A DNA stretch of 29,707 nt from Podochytrium sp. JEL0797 (lineage: Eukaryota > Chytridiomycota > Chytridiomycetes > Chytridiales > Chytriomycetaceae). A model generated the notes under the pieces. It saw only the letters and a list, made by a program, of their open reading frames with translations. It searched no databases and was not told where the DNA came from. The stretch lies in assembly GCA_027596195.1 (NCBI GenBank), contig JADGJG010000229.1, positions 1 through 29,707 of the forward strand, in the 5' to 3' direction. Position 1 is the stretch's first letter. Each line of letters starts with the position of its first letter. Position numbers and translations under genes: made by a program. Shown here one piece after another: positions 20,542 to 29,492 of the stretch.

Positions 20542-21751
20542 TCATTCCGTCTCGCTACCACCATAATACTCATCAACGAAATTCTGAGCATCTGCATCCT
20601 CAGACACATACAAAATCCCACACCCCTCTCCATTCTTGACCGCAGAAGCCGGCGTGACCGGCGAAGGACTCGGCGATGCCACCCCACCACTTTCAACTGA
20701 CGACGGAGTCGGAGTCGGCGGCAACGGGCTCGATGGAGGCGGTGGACACACATACGCGGGTGGCGGTGACACGTCGCGTAGGTTTTTATTCCACTCTGCC
20801 GCTGCCGCGGTGTGCTTTTCCATGATGGAATGGATCGAATCGGTGTCGGAACCGTCGAATGAAATTCGGAGGAGTCTTGGGAGTGAGCTTGCGGTCCCTT
20901 GGTATGAACGAATGTTGCGTTGTCGGTTGCTCCCGCGGCGGGAACGCACGACAGCGAATCCGATGCTCAGGACCACGATTCCACCGACTGAACCGCCAAT
21001 CAAAAACGCGTGGTTGTTGGAGGATGGAGGTTGCTCGACGGTTGGGGTGTTTGGTGGTGGTGAAACGGGGCCTGCGATGGGGGCTTGCATTGGCGGTAAG
21101 GGAGCGGACGTAGTGGTGGCGATGATGGGAGATGGATCACGCGATGTGTTCGAGGCCGGGGGCGCGGATATCTCTGGGGAGATGGGACTTGATGGTGGCG
21201 GAACGGGTTGCCCAGAGGGAGCGTTTGTATCGGATGGAAGAGCTGCTTGTTGAGGTGGTGGATTCGCGATGGGGGGCACAACTGGTGCGGATGTCGGGCT
21301 TGGCGGGCTTGGCAGGTTTTGGTTAGACACAATGTGTCCCGTTGAGTATGCGTTCCATGCGATGGAGTGGGAAGAGGCATCGAGGCCGCCGCAAGTGGGT
21401 GCCTGTGAGGGATTCACGGCTGGGGGAATGAATGGGTCAGCTAGTGGTGACACGTGCGGTGATTAAATGCAACTCACCACCAACACACTGGGCATTGCAC
21501 ACGATGGACGACGAGGGAAGCGCAATGCTGTTGCCACACGAGCACTGGAAGCTATACACGTTCGTAGGCAGCGGGGCAATGAAGGCGAACGTGGATCCAG
21601 GGCAGAGTGCGATGCACAGCGAGGGCAGGTTGATTGGCGAAGGCGAAGTGACTGTGGCCACGCTTCCTGGTAAGGTGAAGCATCCGCTGGCTTGCTGTGC
21701 CTGGGCAGTGGCAACCAGCGCGGCAGCGAATCCGATCACAAAGACGCGCAT
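20542..21751 (-). CDS. WSC-domain single-pass membrane protein 2
   Basis: Tandem paralogue of WSC protein 1. Exons 21751-21478 and 21419-20542 give 383 aa, with the intron (58 nt) at the equivalent position. It has a signal peptide (VFVIGFAAALVATAQAQQ) and a WSC-type domain (SGCFTLPGSVATV, CIALCPGS, FQCSCGNS, CNAQCVGGA, TCGGLDASSHSIAW). A Pro/Ser-rich stalk is followed by a span near 230-249 (LIGGSVGGIVVLSIGFAVV), then a cytosolic tail. Tail elements shared with protein 1 are SSLPRLLRIS, PPPAYVCPPPP and a C-terminal FVDEYYGG. The stalk is unrelated in detail, as expected for a fast-changing linker. Probable role: plasma-membrane wall-stress sensing or wall attachment. Confidence 0.88.
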
Positions 21752-21939
21752 TTTTTGTTGAGGAGATCTGAAAAAGATCGAGACCCCTGAATTGTCAATT
21801 CACGAAAGCATTTATGCGAAGAATTCAAATTGGAAACGCGTGACCTGATCACCGCCTTCTCCTCCACCGGCCACGGACATGATTTGCGAAGCCGCAACCA
21901 AAATGGCTTCGATTCACTTATTAGCAGGTTCTGAACAAG
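21752..21939. other. Upstream region of WSC protein 2
   Basis: This is presumed promoter for WSC protein 2 on the minus strand. No TATA or other conserved box could be chosen with confidence, and no coding match was found. Confidence 0.3.
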
Positions 21940-22075
21940 GAGTAAATGACTACGTTCGGCGAGTCCATGCGTCTCGCACAGGAGAGCGATAGGAAGCATG
22001 TTCTGCTACTCGCTGAATATTACAACTCTATCACCACGACACGAAGGCTCGACTTGTGCAGGCTGAAAACGTAGA
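21940..22075 (+). pseudogene. Relic of the first exon of the Sel1-repeat gene
   Basis: ATG at 21946 opens MTTFGESMRLAQESDRK, matching the first exon of the gene at 22379 (MTSFRESVRLAQEGDVQ). The following gttctgctactcgc is the intron sequence of the real gene. The splice donor (gtgcaggtaagc in the gene) is altered to aggaagc, so the frame runs on to a stop after 42 codons. The homology fades near 22070. It is a tandem, decayed copy of the 5' end. Confidence 0.75.
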
Positions 22076-22378
22076 ACAGAGGACCGGGTTCGTGTTGTTC
22101 TTACGAAAATTATGAAAAACCTTTTTTCAAAAAAATCAATGTCAACCAAACTCTTCTAATGTGGATCGAAACCCGGGCATGTTTTTCCTTTTAATTTGAG
22201 ACGCTGGTTTTTTTCTTTTTTTTAGAGAAGATTTGGCGACTTTAGGTCTACTTCCCGCTTCAAAAGAATATCCGATGTTTGAGGAAAGAGAAATGGCATT
22301 ACTCACATCTATTTTGTTTTCCTTGAAAGTTGGGAGGCACAGGTTTTGTTTTTGTCCGAACACGGCGCAAAGATCGAA
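22076..22378. other. AT-rich region upstream of the Sel1-repeat gene
   Basis: About 300 bases with long T and A runs (22117-22135, 22206-22224). It probably contains the promoter of the downstream gene. No conserved box or other gene was identified. Confidence 0.35.
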
Positions 22379-23832
22379 ATGACTTCGTTCCGCGAGTCTG
22401 TGCGTCTCGCGCAGGAGGGAGATGTGCAGGTAAGCGTGTTCTGCTACTCGCCGAATAGTTCTCTTCTAAGACGACCTCGCCAAGGCTGGCCTAGTGCTTG
22501 CCGAGTTTTTCAAGAAGCAGGGCAAGGGCGCCAAGGCCGTGCGTGTTCTCGTCCTAGCGCATTCGCATCTCGAAAACAGGGCCTTTAGTGAGGCGCAGGC
22601 ATCGAGCGTCGCAAGGGACGTGGCCATGCTGTATAAGGAGGTAAACGTGCTTTTCTAGCGATCGCCTAGGCATGCCCTAGGCCCCTCTTCTTCTTTCTTC
22701 TCCTTCTCTAATCACAAATGATTAGGGCTGCGGCGACCTCCCCCCCTCTGAGGCGCACTTCAGCGAATGGCTCACAAAAGCGGCCGAAAGCGACGCGACG
22801 GGTTCCTGCTTTGTGCTTCTCGCAGAGTGGTCACAGCAAAACAAACACTTTGCCAACGCGTTCAAGTTCTTCAAAAAGGCCGCTGAAAGAGACAACCCGC
22901 ACGCCGTATCCGCACTCGCCACTTTCCATTCCGCAATGATCAAAGAAGCCATCGAAGACGGAAAACTCGATACCGTGATCCACTCCCACGACTCAGCCCT
23001 GCTTGCTCACACGGAAGAAAATGTCCCTCGAATCTCAAAGCCCAAACACGCTTCCGTTCCATTGGACGTGGAGCCAGAAGACGCTACCATTCATTCCTGG
23101 ACCCCCACCCACCTCGTCTCCCAATTCGTCCAACACGCCCAAAATAACCCCTTTGATGCAACCACCCTCGCCTCCCTCGCGGCCGTCACCCAAGTCGGTC
23201 TCACGATCCCAAAAACGCATGGGAACCCTTTGATTTCAGTCGATTGCTCGAAAGCAGTGAACCTCCATTTGCAAGCTTTCAAACAACACGGCGACCCTAC
23301 GCAACTGCACGCGGCAGCGAAGCTGTTGTACTTTGGAGATCAAGACACGTCGTCCAAATCGTTTCAGCGGGACCCGCTGCGTGCGATTCAGTTGTTTACG
23401 CAAGCGGCTGAGGAAGGATGTGGCACGTTTCTCGCGATTGGAGACTTGATTGTTGCGGACTTGTGTATCGGAACCGACGCGTTGATGCCTCTCGCGTTCG
23501 AGTGCTATTCCAAGAGTATAGCCAGGAAAGAGCATGTGGCCTCGTGGATCCGGTTGGGCGATTGTTGGCGGCTCGGGCGCGGGTGTGTGAAGGATGCGAA
23601 GGAGGCTTTGCGGGTGTATGAGGAAGGGGTGGAGGAGTTTCGGGGTGACGGATTGGGGAGGGGTGGGGAGGTGGATGTGTTGGTGGAGAGGGTGGCGGGG
23701 TGTTTTGCTGCCGGGGAAGGGTGTGTCAAGGATTCCAAGAGAGCGAGGTATTTATTTTCGGTTCGATTGTCTGATCGCATTTCTCACGCATTTTCTGCGT
23801 ATAGAGTGTTAATGGCTTCGATTGGGAAGTGA
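22379..23832 (+). CDS. Sel1-like repeat (TPR-like) protein
   Basis: Helical-repeat scaffold; Sel1 repeats usually mediate protein contacts in signalling or ER quality control, and the partner here is unknown. Proposed exons are 22379-22429, 22485-22640, 22726-23747 and 23805-23832, giving 418 aa. The intron 1 acceptor was chosen because only CAAG at 22481-22484 keeps the frame. Repeats are clear: SCFVLLAEWSQQNKHFANAF then KFFKKAAERDNPHAVSALA; AIQLFTQAAEEGCGTFLAIG; SWIRLGDCWRLGRGCVKDAK; and VAGCFAAGEGCVKDSKRAR. No signal peptide or membrane span is seen, so it is probably cytosolic. The last 57 nt intron is stop-free and a multiple of three, so a version without that splice would carry 19 extra residues before the same C-terminus. 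A broken copy of exon 1 lies upstream. Confidence 0.8.
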
Positions 23833-23927
23833 ATTTCAAGCACGTTGTTTTTATGTATATTTCGCGTTTTCAAAAAGGAAAAAGGAAAAAACGACCGCGC
23901 ATTCCGTTCCGTCCTTTTTTATGCACT

Positions 23928-24755
23928 CTATTCCAAAATTTCACCGTCCTCCAACTCCGCCTCCTCCATCCTCTTTTCAATCCTCCCAACCCTCGTCCTA
24001 TGAACAATCCCCATAATCCCGAGACCACCCCTACTCGACCGTACCAAGTTTTGAATCCTTTGAACATTTACTTCATTCTCGTAAATCTGCCTCTCCTGAA
24101 ACTCCAACACTTCCTCTGGTGTGACGGGGGACACAAAAACCGGCACGTAGATGGGTGTATGGAACGCGCAGTGGGTGTGAGAATACGTCGCACAGGGGGA
24201 GGGGCGGGTGGGCAGTCCGCGTGGGTTGATTGTGACTTTAAGTTTTCGCCGGGTTTGGGTCGTGTTGGGCTCAGGTGAGGGTGGTGCGGAGGGTTGGGTC
24301 GTTGAGATGATTGTCGGGCGCGGGGGAATAGCGTGGGGACCGCGTTTAATGGGTTCTTTTCGTGGTGAGGCGGTTTGTTTAGATTTAGACGTATCGTGTT
24401 GTTGCGGTTTCACGCGGCGCGGAGGTGATTTTTGTTTCTGTTGCAGGTCGACCGTAATCTTTGCTCGAAGTGCCTTTTCTTTCATTTTGAGTTGTTCTTG
24501 TTTCGTCCATGTGATTCTGGATTTCGGTGGTTCGAGCGGTGGTGGGTGTTGTGCTGTGGAGTCGATGGGTGGGTCGTGCGATGAATCAGGGGTGGACCTG
24601 TCAAATGTCGATTGCTGCTGCGCCTTCTCGTCCAACGAGTGCTGTTGCGTTACGCGCTCTTCTGTCTGAGATCGGCCAGACCGAAGTTTGAGCAAGAGCA
24701 TGACCATGTCCGAGGCCTCCGTGTCGGATGCGGGAAAGTCGTTCGAAGCCATCAT
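23928..24755 (-). CDS. Uncharacterised 275-aa basic, disordered protein with EDGEILE tail
   Basis: I do not recognise this single-exon protein. After an N-terminal acidic/helical segment (ASDMVMLLLKLRSGRSQTEE) it is rich in Pro, Gln, Lys and Arg. It has a basic helix-like segment (WTKQEQLKMKEKALRAKITV), a proline-rich stretch, the block RRKLKVTINPRG, a HTPIYVPVF strand and a charged helix (VTPEEVLEFQERQIYENEVN). It ends EEAELEDGEILE. The neighbour at 24806-26095 has the same order of a proline-rich stretch, a basic LKIQIEPR block, a YIPP strand and an EEGEILE end, so the two are probably diverged tandem paralogues. Basic composition suggests a nuclear or nucleic-acid role, which is only inference. 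Confidence 0.65.
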   Translation of the reverse strand: MMASNDFPASDTEASDMVMLLLKLRSGRSQTEERVTQQHSLDEKAQQQSTFDRSTPDSSHDPPIDSTAQHPPPLEPPKSRITWTKQEQLKMKEKALRAKITVDLQQKQKSPPRRVKPQQHDTSKSKQTASPRKEPIKRGPHAIPPRPTIISTTQPSAPPSPEPNTTQTRRKLKVTINPRGLPTRPSPCATYSHTHCAFHTPIYVPVFVSPVTPEEVLEFQERQIYENEVNVQRIQNLVRSSRGGLGIMGIVHRTRVGRIEKRMEEAELEDGEILE

Positions 24756-24805
24756 TTTTATTTTTTTGGGGGCGCGAAAATGACAAACCGCTTTCGAGAC
24801 TTGTT

Positions 24806-26095
24806 TTATTCCAAGATTTCGCCTTCTTCCATTTCAGCCACAAAAGCAACACCGCTTTTCTGTGTAACGCTGCGCGACACTGCGTCACCCGGTTTACTCG
24901 CGAGTTTTGGAAAGGATGCATGCACGACGGGATTTCTCGGTTCCACCTCCCGCGTTTTCATCTGCTGATTCTGGATATCTATAGATGGTGGAATGTACAA
25001 TCGGTTGTACATTGTGTGTTGCTGTGGTCTCGGCGCAACGACTCGATTTTCAATTCCGAGGTGTGTCGTCTGAGGCGCGATGAAGAACGAAGGAGCAGCG
25101 ACTGCAGGGGGCAAACAGAACGGCCCGGGAACCTCACACGTTTTGAATTGGAAGCTGAGGTCGCGTTGTTGAGGGGCGAGTGATGGCTCTGCGGCCGGGG
25201 CCAGATGTATCCTGGGTTGGTGTACGATAGGTACGCGAGGTTCAATTTGAATTTTGAGTGTGCGTTTTTTTGGGGGGGCGGTGGTTGGTTTTACAGGTGG
25301 TGGAAACTGCGGGGTGGGGTTGGGTGGGGTTGAGTGGGTGGGTGGACGCGGTGGGAGGCGGTGTTGGATTCGTTTTTGGGGAGAGCTCGTGACTGGGGCG
25401 GTGGGTTGTGCGACAAGGGGGATAATCGGAGTGGAGGAGGGTGGTTGCTGGCAGGAATGTTCGTTTGACGTTGTGGAACTGATGAATTTGAACTTGATTC
25501 GTTTCGGACTTTGCACGGCGATCTCGTTTCCAGGGATGCAGGATTCGCGTTCTTTTCGTTTGAGGAGAGGTTCTGGCAACTGAAAGAGCGGGTCGATCCA
25601 TTCGGGTGGCGTGCGAGACCCGCCCATCGATGGCCTGTCAAAGTTGTTTGGCTTTACCGCCGCTTGTTGAGGCGAATCCGGGGGCGAGTCGCAGCATTCA
25701 ATCAGAGGAAAGTCGGCCACCGATTCAAGTTGCATTTGTAACTGTTTAAGAGCCTGCATCTTCTGTTGTTGCGTTTGTTGTTGCGTTTGTTGATGTCGAT
25801 AGTCATGTAACGAGAGTTTTCTTTTCGATGCGAGTGATGTGCGGGTTTCGTTGTCACTGAGTTCCTTTTGTTGGACCGCGAATGGTGATGCTGGCAGTGT
25901 TGGTGGTGCGGTCGCGGGGACAGGTTGGGGCGACCTGTCAAAAGTCGAAGTCTTGGATCCGATCACGCTCAACTTGTAGGACAGTCGAGAAACACAGTTC
26001 ACTAGCTCGGATATATTGGTGGCGATTTGGGACAGATGGGAAAGAGCTTTGGCTGTGGTGGAGTGCCGAGGAGGCGTATGTGGGTCCGATTCCAT
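24806..26095 (-). CDS. Uncharacterised 429-aa Pro/Gln-rich protein with EEGEILE tail
   Basis: Single-exon gene with no family that I recognise. Residues about 15-50 form a likely helix (ALSHLSQIATNISELVNCVS). A Gln-rich repeat follows (QQTQQQTQQQKMQALKQLQM), encoded by a ttg/ttgcg-type short repeat near 25760-25800. A basic motif (PKRIKFKF) resembles a nuclear localisation signal. Then come proline-rich linkers, the block KKRTLKIQIEPRVP, and MYNRLYIPPSID. The C-terminus VAEMEEGEILE matches the neighbour's EAELEDGEILE. The spacer between the two genes is only 50 bases. A nuclear regulator or adaptor is a reasonable guess from composition, without a domain to prove it. Confidence 0.65.
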   Translation of the reverse strand: MESDPHTPPRHSTTAKALSHLSQIATNISELVNCVSRLSYKLSVIGSKTSTFDRSPQPVPATAPPTLPASPFAVQQKELSDNETRTSLASKRKLSLHDYRHQQTQQQTQQQKMQALKQLQMQLESVADFPLIECCDSPPDSPQQAAVKPNNFDRPSMGGSRTPPEWIDPLFQLPEPLLKRKERESCIPGNEIAVQSPKRIKFKFISSTTSNEHSCQQPPSSTPIIPLVAQPTAPVTSSPQKRIQHRLPPRPPTHSTPPNPTPQFPPPVKPTTAPPKKRTLKIQIEPRVPIVHQPRIHLAPAAEPSLAPQQRDLSFQFKTCEVPGPFCLPPAVAAPSFFIAPQTTHLGIENRVVAPRPQQHTMYNRLYIPPSIDIQNQQMKTREVEPRNPVVHASFPKLASKPGDAVSRSVTQKSGVAFVAEMEEGEILE

Positions 26096-26254
26096 GAATT
26101 TTTTTGGACAAACAAAACGTTTGGAAAGTATATTAAAGAGTTATTCATCTTAACCAAATAGAAAGTCATAGAGAAATGGTTTATCTGGGCGAGTTTTATT
26201 TTTCCAACGCGAAACCACAATCCCCGGCACGCTGCGGCCGTCTTCAACAAAACT

Positions 26255-27658
26255 TCACGCCCAGTTTCCAATCAACGCCATAGTCCCAGCACCCAAATAC
26301 ATGGCGAAAAAGCAAGCCGCCTTAAACTTCCCCGTGAACCCATGAAAGAATCCATTGTGGCTGATTTCAGCACTCATGAGCTCCGTGTATGTGTTGTAAA
26401 ACAAAATCCCGGCCGCAAGAGAGTTGAAAATTCCTTGAACAAGCACCAAATCGGGATCATTCGCGTTATAAAAGTTTCTCATCACGACCCCGAGCGCGAT
26501 TCCAAACGGCGTCGTGAGCGGGTACGCGAGACACAAGAGTCTCTTGGTCGTGACACTAAACTTCAACCCGCCAATCAAGACCCCAAGAGCCATTCCCTCA
26601 AACATTTGGTGGAAACAGATGGCGATCAGGAGGGACGTGAACGTCGTGTCGGCCGTGACTCCGAGGGTCACGCCGATAATGAGGGAGTGGAAGATGATGC
26701 CGCATTCGAGCAAGAGAGTACCGAGTTCCGTGTCGCGCGCGAGGCCGTGGTTGTCGTCTGAGGAAGAATCGGACTTGCCACTGTGTCCCGCGGGGATCGC
26801 GTCCTCCAGCGTCATTTCCTTGCGCTCGTGGGCATGCGAGCTGTGGTCCACGAGTGCAGCTGCATTCCCACTCACAGCAACATGTTCCAAAGGGGTGCAA
26901 TCCAAGTCTGCAGCACGTTGCGCCGCCTTGGCGTCATGACGCGTTTTGTAATCGACGGCAGCGAGTTCAATCAATTGGACAAGGAAGGCGGCCGTCATTC
27001 CAAAGAAACCGACAAAGTTGGTGCCGTAGCCTTGCCAGCCTTCGGGGAGGCACGGGTTTCCGAATTGGGAGAAGGCGTCGGGGAGGAGGTGGATCCATGC
27101 GGTCGCGCAGATGATTCCGATGCCAAACATTTTGAAGAGCTGGATTGAGAAGATAATTGGTGAGATTTTAGTCGAGTAGAGATGGGGGGTGGGGCGACCC
27201 TATACCTGCAAAATCGTGACAAAGATAGGGGCTTTCGCGTGAACTCCAAGAGCCAGGGTGGTGAAGATGCCCGTTCCAGAAATCAGCAAAACGATGAAGA
27301 TGCCGGCAATATGGAAACCCACGTCGTAAGCGGGAATGGGTTCAGCAGCACAGGCATCGGTCGAGTTTCCAGTGTCGGCCACACTGGCAGTTTGTCCGGC
27401 TTGGGCACTGGCAGAGGAGACTGCCAAGCCGAAAAAGACGAGCGCTTGGAGCGTAGAATTCGCCATTGGCGAGGAGAAACGGTTGGCAGTGCGGCGGCGT
27501 TGGTTCGGGCGGGTGATCGTCACGGGAGGCAAGGCGCAGAGTGGATCGTCGCAGCAAATGAGCTCGGCTTCCTCGCAGCACTCGTGGGAGCAGCAGCAGC
27601 AGTCGTCGTCGTATTCGTCAATGGTCGTGGGCTTGGCGGTGGTGGCGGAACACAGCAT
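26255..27658 (-). CDS. ZIP-family zinc/iron transporter 1 with Cys-rich leader
   Basis: Membrane importer of Zn2+ or related metals into the cytosol (ZIP family, fungal Zrt1/2-like branch). Exons 27658-27206 and 27139-26255 give 445 aa, longer than the usual 350-420. The core has eight expected spans. Metal-site helices read ECGIIFHSLIIGVTLG and ICFHQMFEGMALGVLIG; an earlier span is MFGIGIICATAWIHLLPDAF. It ends GAGTMALIGNWA. Before the core is an unusual leader with nine clustered cysteines (DDDCCCCSHECC, ICCDDPLC), then a signal-like segment ALVFFGLAVSSASAQA. An internal in-frame ATG (MANSTLQALVFF) would give a form with a normal signal peptide and no leader. The cytosolic loop has few histidines compared with paralogue 2. 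Confidence 0.9.
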
Positions 27659-27956
27659 TTGTGGATCGATTTTTTGGTTTTTCGGGGACGAAAGTTCCGA
27701 TCCATTTTTATAGGTCTCTGGAAGGAGAAAGGAAGACTTAAAAGTATATACAATGTTGTCTAAAGTTGTTGCCCCGGCTTTCGCGTTGTATAAGATTGCG
27801 CCATAAAGTGGAGATGTACAATCTCCAAATTGGAAATGTGGATTCGCCAAGCGAACCATTTACTAATAATGTATTGAAAAACAATTTTATTCCTCGCACA
27901 ACAGTCCATAACATCCACACACAAACACGCGAAACCCGGGTGACTTCAACAAAAAC
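27659..27956. promoter_or_regulatory. Spacer holding ZIP1 promoter and ZIP2 3' UTR
   Basis: About 300 bases between tandem minus-strand ZIP genes. The minus-strand frame stays open through it, but similarity to the paralogue starts only at the Cys-rich leader, so I treat it as non-coding. AT-rich patches near 27730-27760 and 27850-27900 are candidates for TATA and 3' processing. No zinc-response element could be confirmed. Confidence 0.35.
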
Positions 27957-29492
27957 TCACGCCCAATTTCCAATCAACGCCATGGTCCCCGCACCCAAAT
28001 ACATGGCCAAAAAGCACGCCGCCTTGAAGTTACCGTTAAACCCGTGGAAATGGGCGTTATGGCTGATTTCGGCACTCATGAGCTCGGTGTAAGTGTTGTA
28101 GAAGAGAATGCCGGCCGAAAGCGCATTGAAAATCCCCTGAATGAGAATCAAGTTGGGGTCGTTCTCGTTGTACACGTTTCTGACACCAACGCCGATCGCG
28201 ATTCCGAGGGGGGTCGTGAGTGGATACGCGAGGCACAGGAGTCTCTTGGTTTGGAGGGAAAGGTTGAGGTTGCCAATCAACACACCGAGGGCCATGCCTT
28301 CAAACATTTGGTGGAAACAGACGGCGATAAGGAGAGACGTGAACGTGGTATCAGCAGTGACCCCGAGGGTGACGCCAATAATGAGGGAGTGGAAGATGAT
28401 GCCGCATTCGAGAAGGATGGTTCCGAGTTCCGTGTCGCGCGTGATGCCAGTGTGTTCATGGCTGTCGTGGTCGTGGTCGGGTTGTTTTCCACTGTGCGCC
28501 GAAGGGATCGCGTCCAAAAACGTCATACCCGCGGACGATTCTTTCCTAGCATCGCTGACGCGGACAACAGTGTCGATGGAGTCGGTGGTCAAGAAGCCAG
28601 AGGCGTTCCCGGAAACTGCGACATGCGCAAAGTCTGAGCACATTTGGGTTTCGGTGGGTTCGTTTAAAGTTTTGCTGCTGCTGTCCAACACCACATTCTC
28701 GAGCGCATGATGCTTGCTGGCTCGTTTCATTTTCCGATCCTTGTAACCGACAGCTGCCAACTCAATGAACTGCACCAAGAACGCAGCCGCCATTCCAAAG
28801 AGGCCGACATAGTTGGTGCCGTATTTTTGCCACGCTGCAGGAAGGCAAGGGTTGCCAAATTGGGAGAACGCGTCAGGAAGAAGATGGATCCACGCGGTAG
28901 CACAGATGATTCCGATGCCAAACATTTTGAACAGCTGGCGTAAGCACGCGCGTGTTTCAGGGATCAAAGATTTTCGCGGTGAGTCATTCGACCAAACAAA
29001 GGATATGGGAACCGCATACCTGCAGGACAGTGATGAAGAGGGGCGCCTTTGCGTGGACCCCGAGTGCGAGCGTGGTGAAGATTCCCGTTCCGGAAACCGC
29101 AAAAATAATGAAGATGGCGCCAATATGGAAGCCCACGTCGTAAGCGGGAATGGTCTGGGACGCACAAGCATCGCCGGTCGAGTTTCCTGGATCGAACGAG
29201 GATTGTCCTGAAGAAAGAGATTAGAGTGATTCAGGGAATGGTTCGGGCCAGCTGTCAAAGTGAACGAACCAGCAGCCTGGGCACCGGCGGAGGAAACCGC
29301 CACGCCAAAGAAGAGGAGCGTCTTGAGCGCAGAGGAAGAAAACACTGGCGAGGTTTCCGTAAAGGATCCGCTCCCCAACGGTTCCGATGAACACTCATTG
29401 CAAGCAGGTTCCTCGCAGAAAGGATCGTCGCAGCAGACAAACTCGGATGGACAGTTGCAGCAGCAGCAATCGTCAACCTCAAAAGGGGCCAT
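27957..29492 (-). CDS. ZIP-family zinc/iron transporter 2 with Cys-rich leader
   Basis: Tandem paralogue of ZIP1 with the same metal-site helices (ECGIIFHSLIIGVTLG, VCFHQMFEGMALGVLIG) and the same end (GAGTMALIGNWA). Exons 29492-29270, 29207-29020 and 28934-27957 give 462 aa. The splices were chosen because they restore AGQSSFDPGNSTGDACASQT and AYDVGFHIGAIFII, which align with ZIP1; reading straight through would destroy the first span. The first intron (GTTCGT donor, 62 nt) has no counterpart in ZIP1; the second is shared. The leader holds ten cysteines (DDCCCCNCPSEFVCCDDPFC then two more). The large loop carries a metal-binding-type run DHDHDSHEH, missing in ZIP1. The ATG at 29492 is the only start before the leader. 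Confidence 0.9.
   Translation of the reverse strand: MAPFEVDDCCCCNCPSEFVCCDDPFCEEPACNECSSEPLGSGSFTETSPVFSSSALKTLLFFGVAVSSAGAQAAGSFTLTAGPNHSLNHSNLFLQDNPRSIQETRPAMLVRPRPFPLTTWASILAPSSLFLRFPERESSPRSHSGSTQRRPSSSLSCRYAVPISFVWSNDSPRKSLIPETRACLRQLFKMFGIGIICATAWIHLLPDAFSQFGNPCLPAAWQKYGTNYVGLFGMAAAFLVQFIELAAVGYKDRKMKRASKHHALENVVLDSSSKTLNEPTETQMCSDFAHVAVSGNASGFLTTDSIDTVVRVSDARKESSAGMTFLDAIPSAHSGKQPDHDHDSHEHTGITRDTELGTILLECGIIFHSLIIGVTLGVTADTTFTSLLIAVCFHQMFEGMALGVLIGNLNLSLQTKRLLCLAYPLTTPLGIAIGVGVRNVYNENDPNLILIQGIFNALSAGILFYNTYTELMSAEISHNAHFHGFNGNFKAACFLAMYLGAGTMALIGNWA

Noticed and set aside
21451..21456. CACGTG in the WSC protein 2 intron
   Set aside because: It is a single isolated copy with no matching promoter layout; chance occurrence is likely.
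24208..24669. Cys/Gly-rich plus-strand frame
   Set aside because: Antisense of the Pro/Gln-rich minus-strand gene; the cysteines come from reading repeated tgttg in reverse.
25750..25800. Short repeat resembling a microsatellite or repeat array
   Set aside because: It codes for the Gln-rich run of the 429-aa protein; there are no spacers or palindromes as in CRISPR.
27659..27859. N-terminal extension of ZIP1 by 67 codons
   Set aside because: The added residues look like translated UTR, and similarity to ZIP2 starts at the Cys-rich leader.
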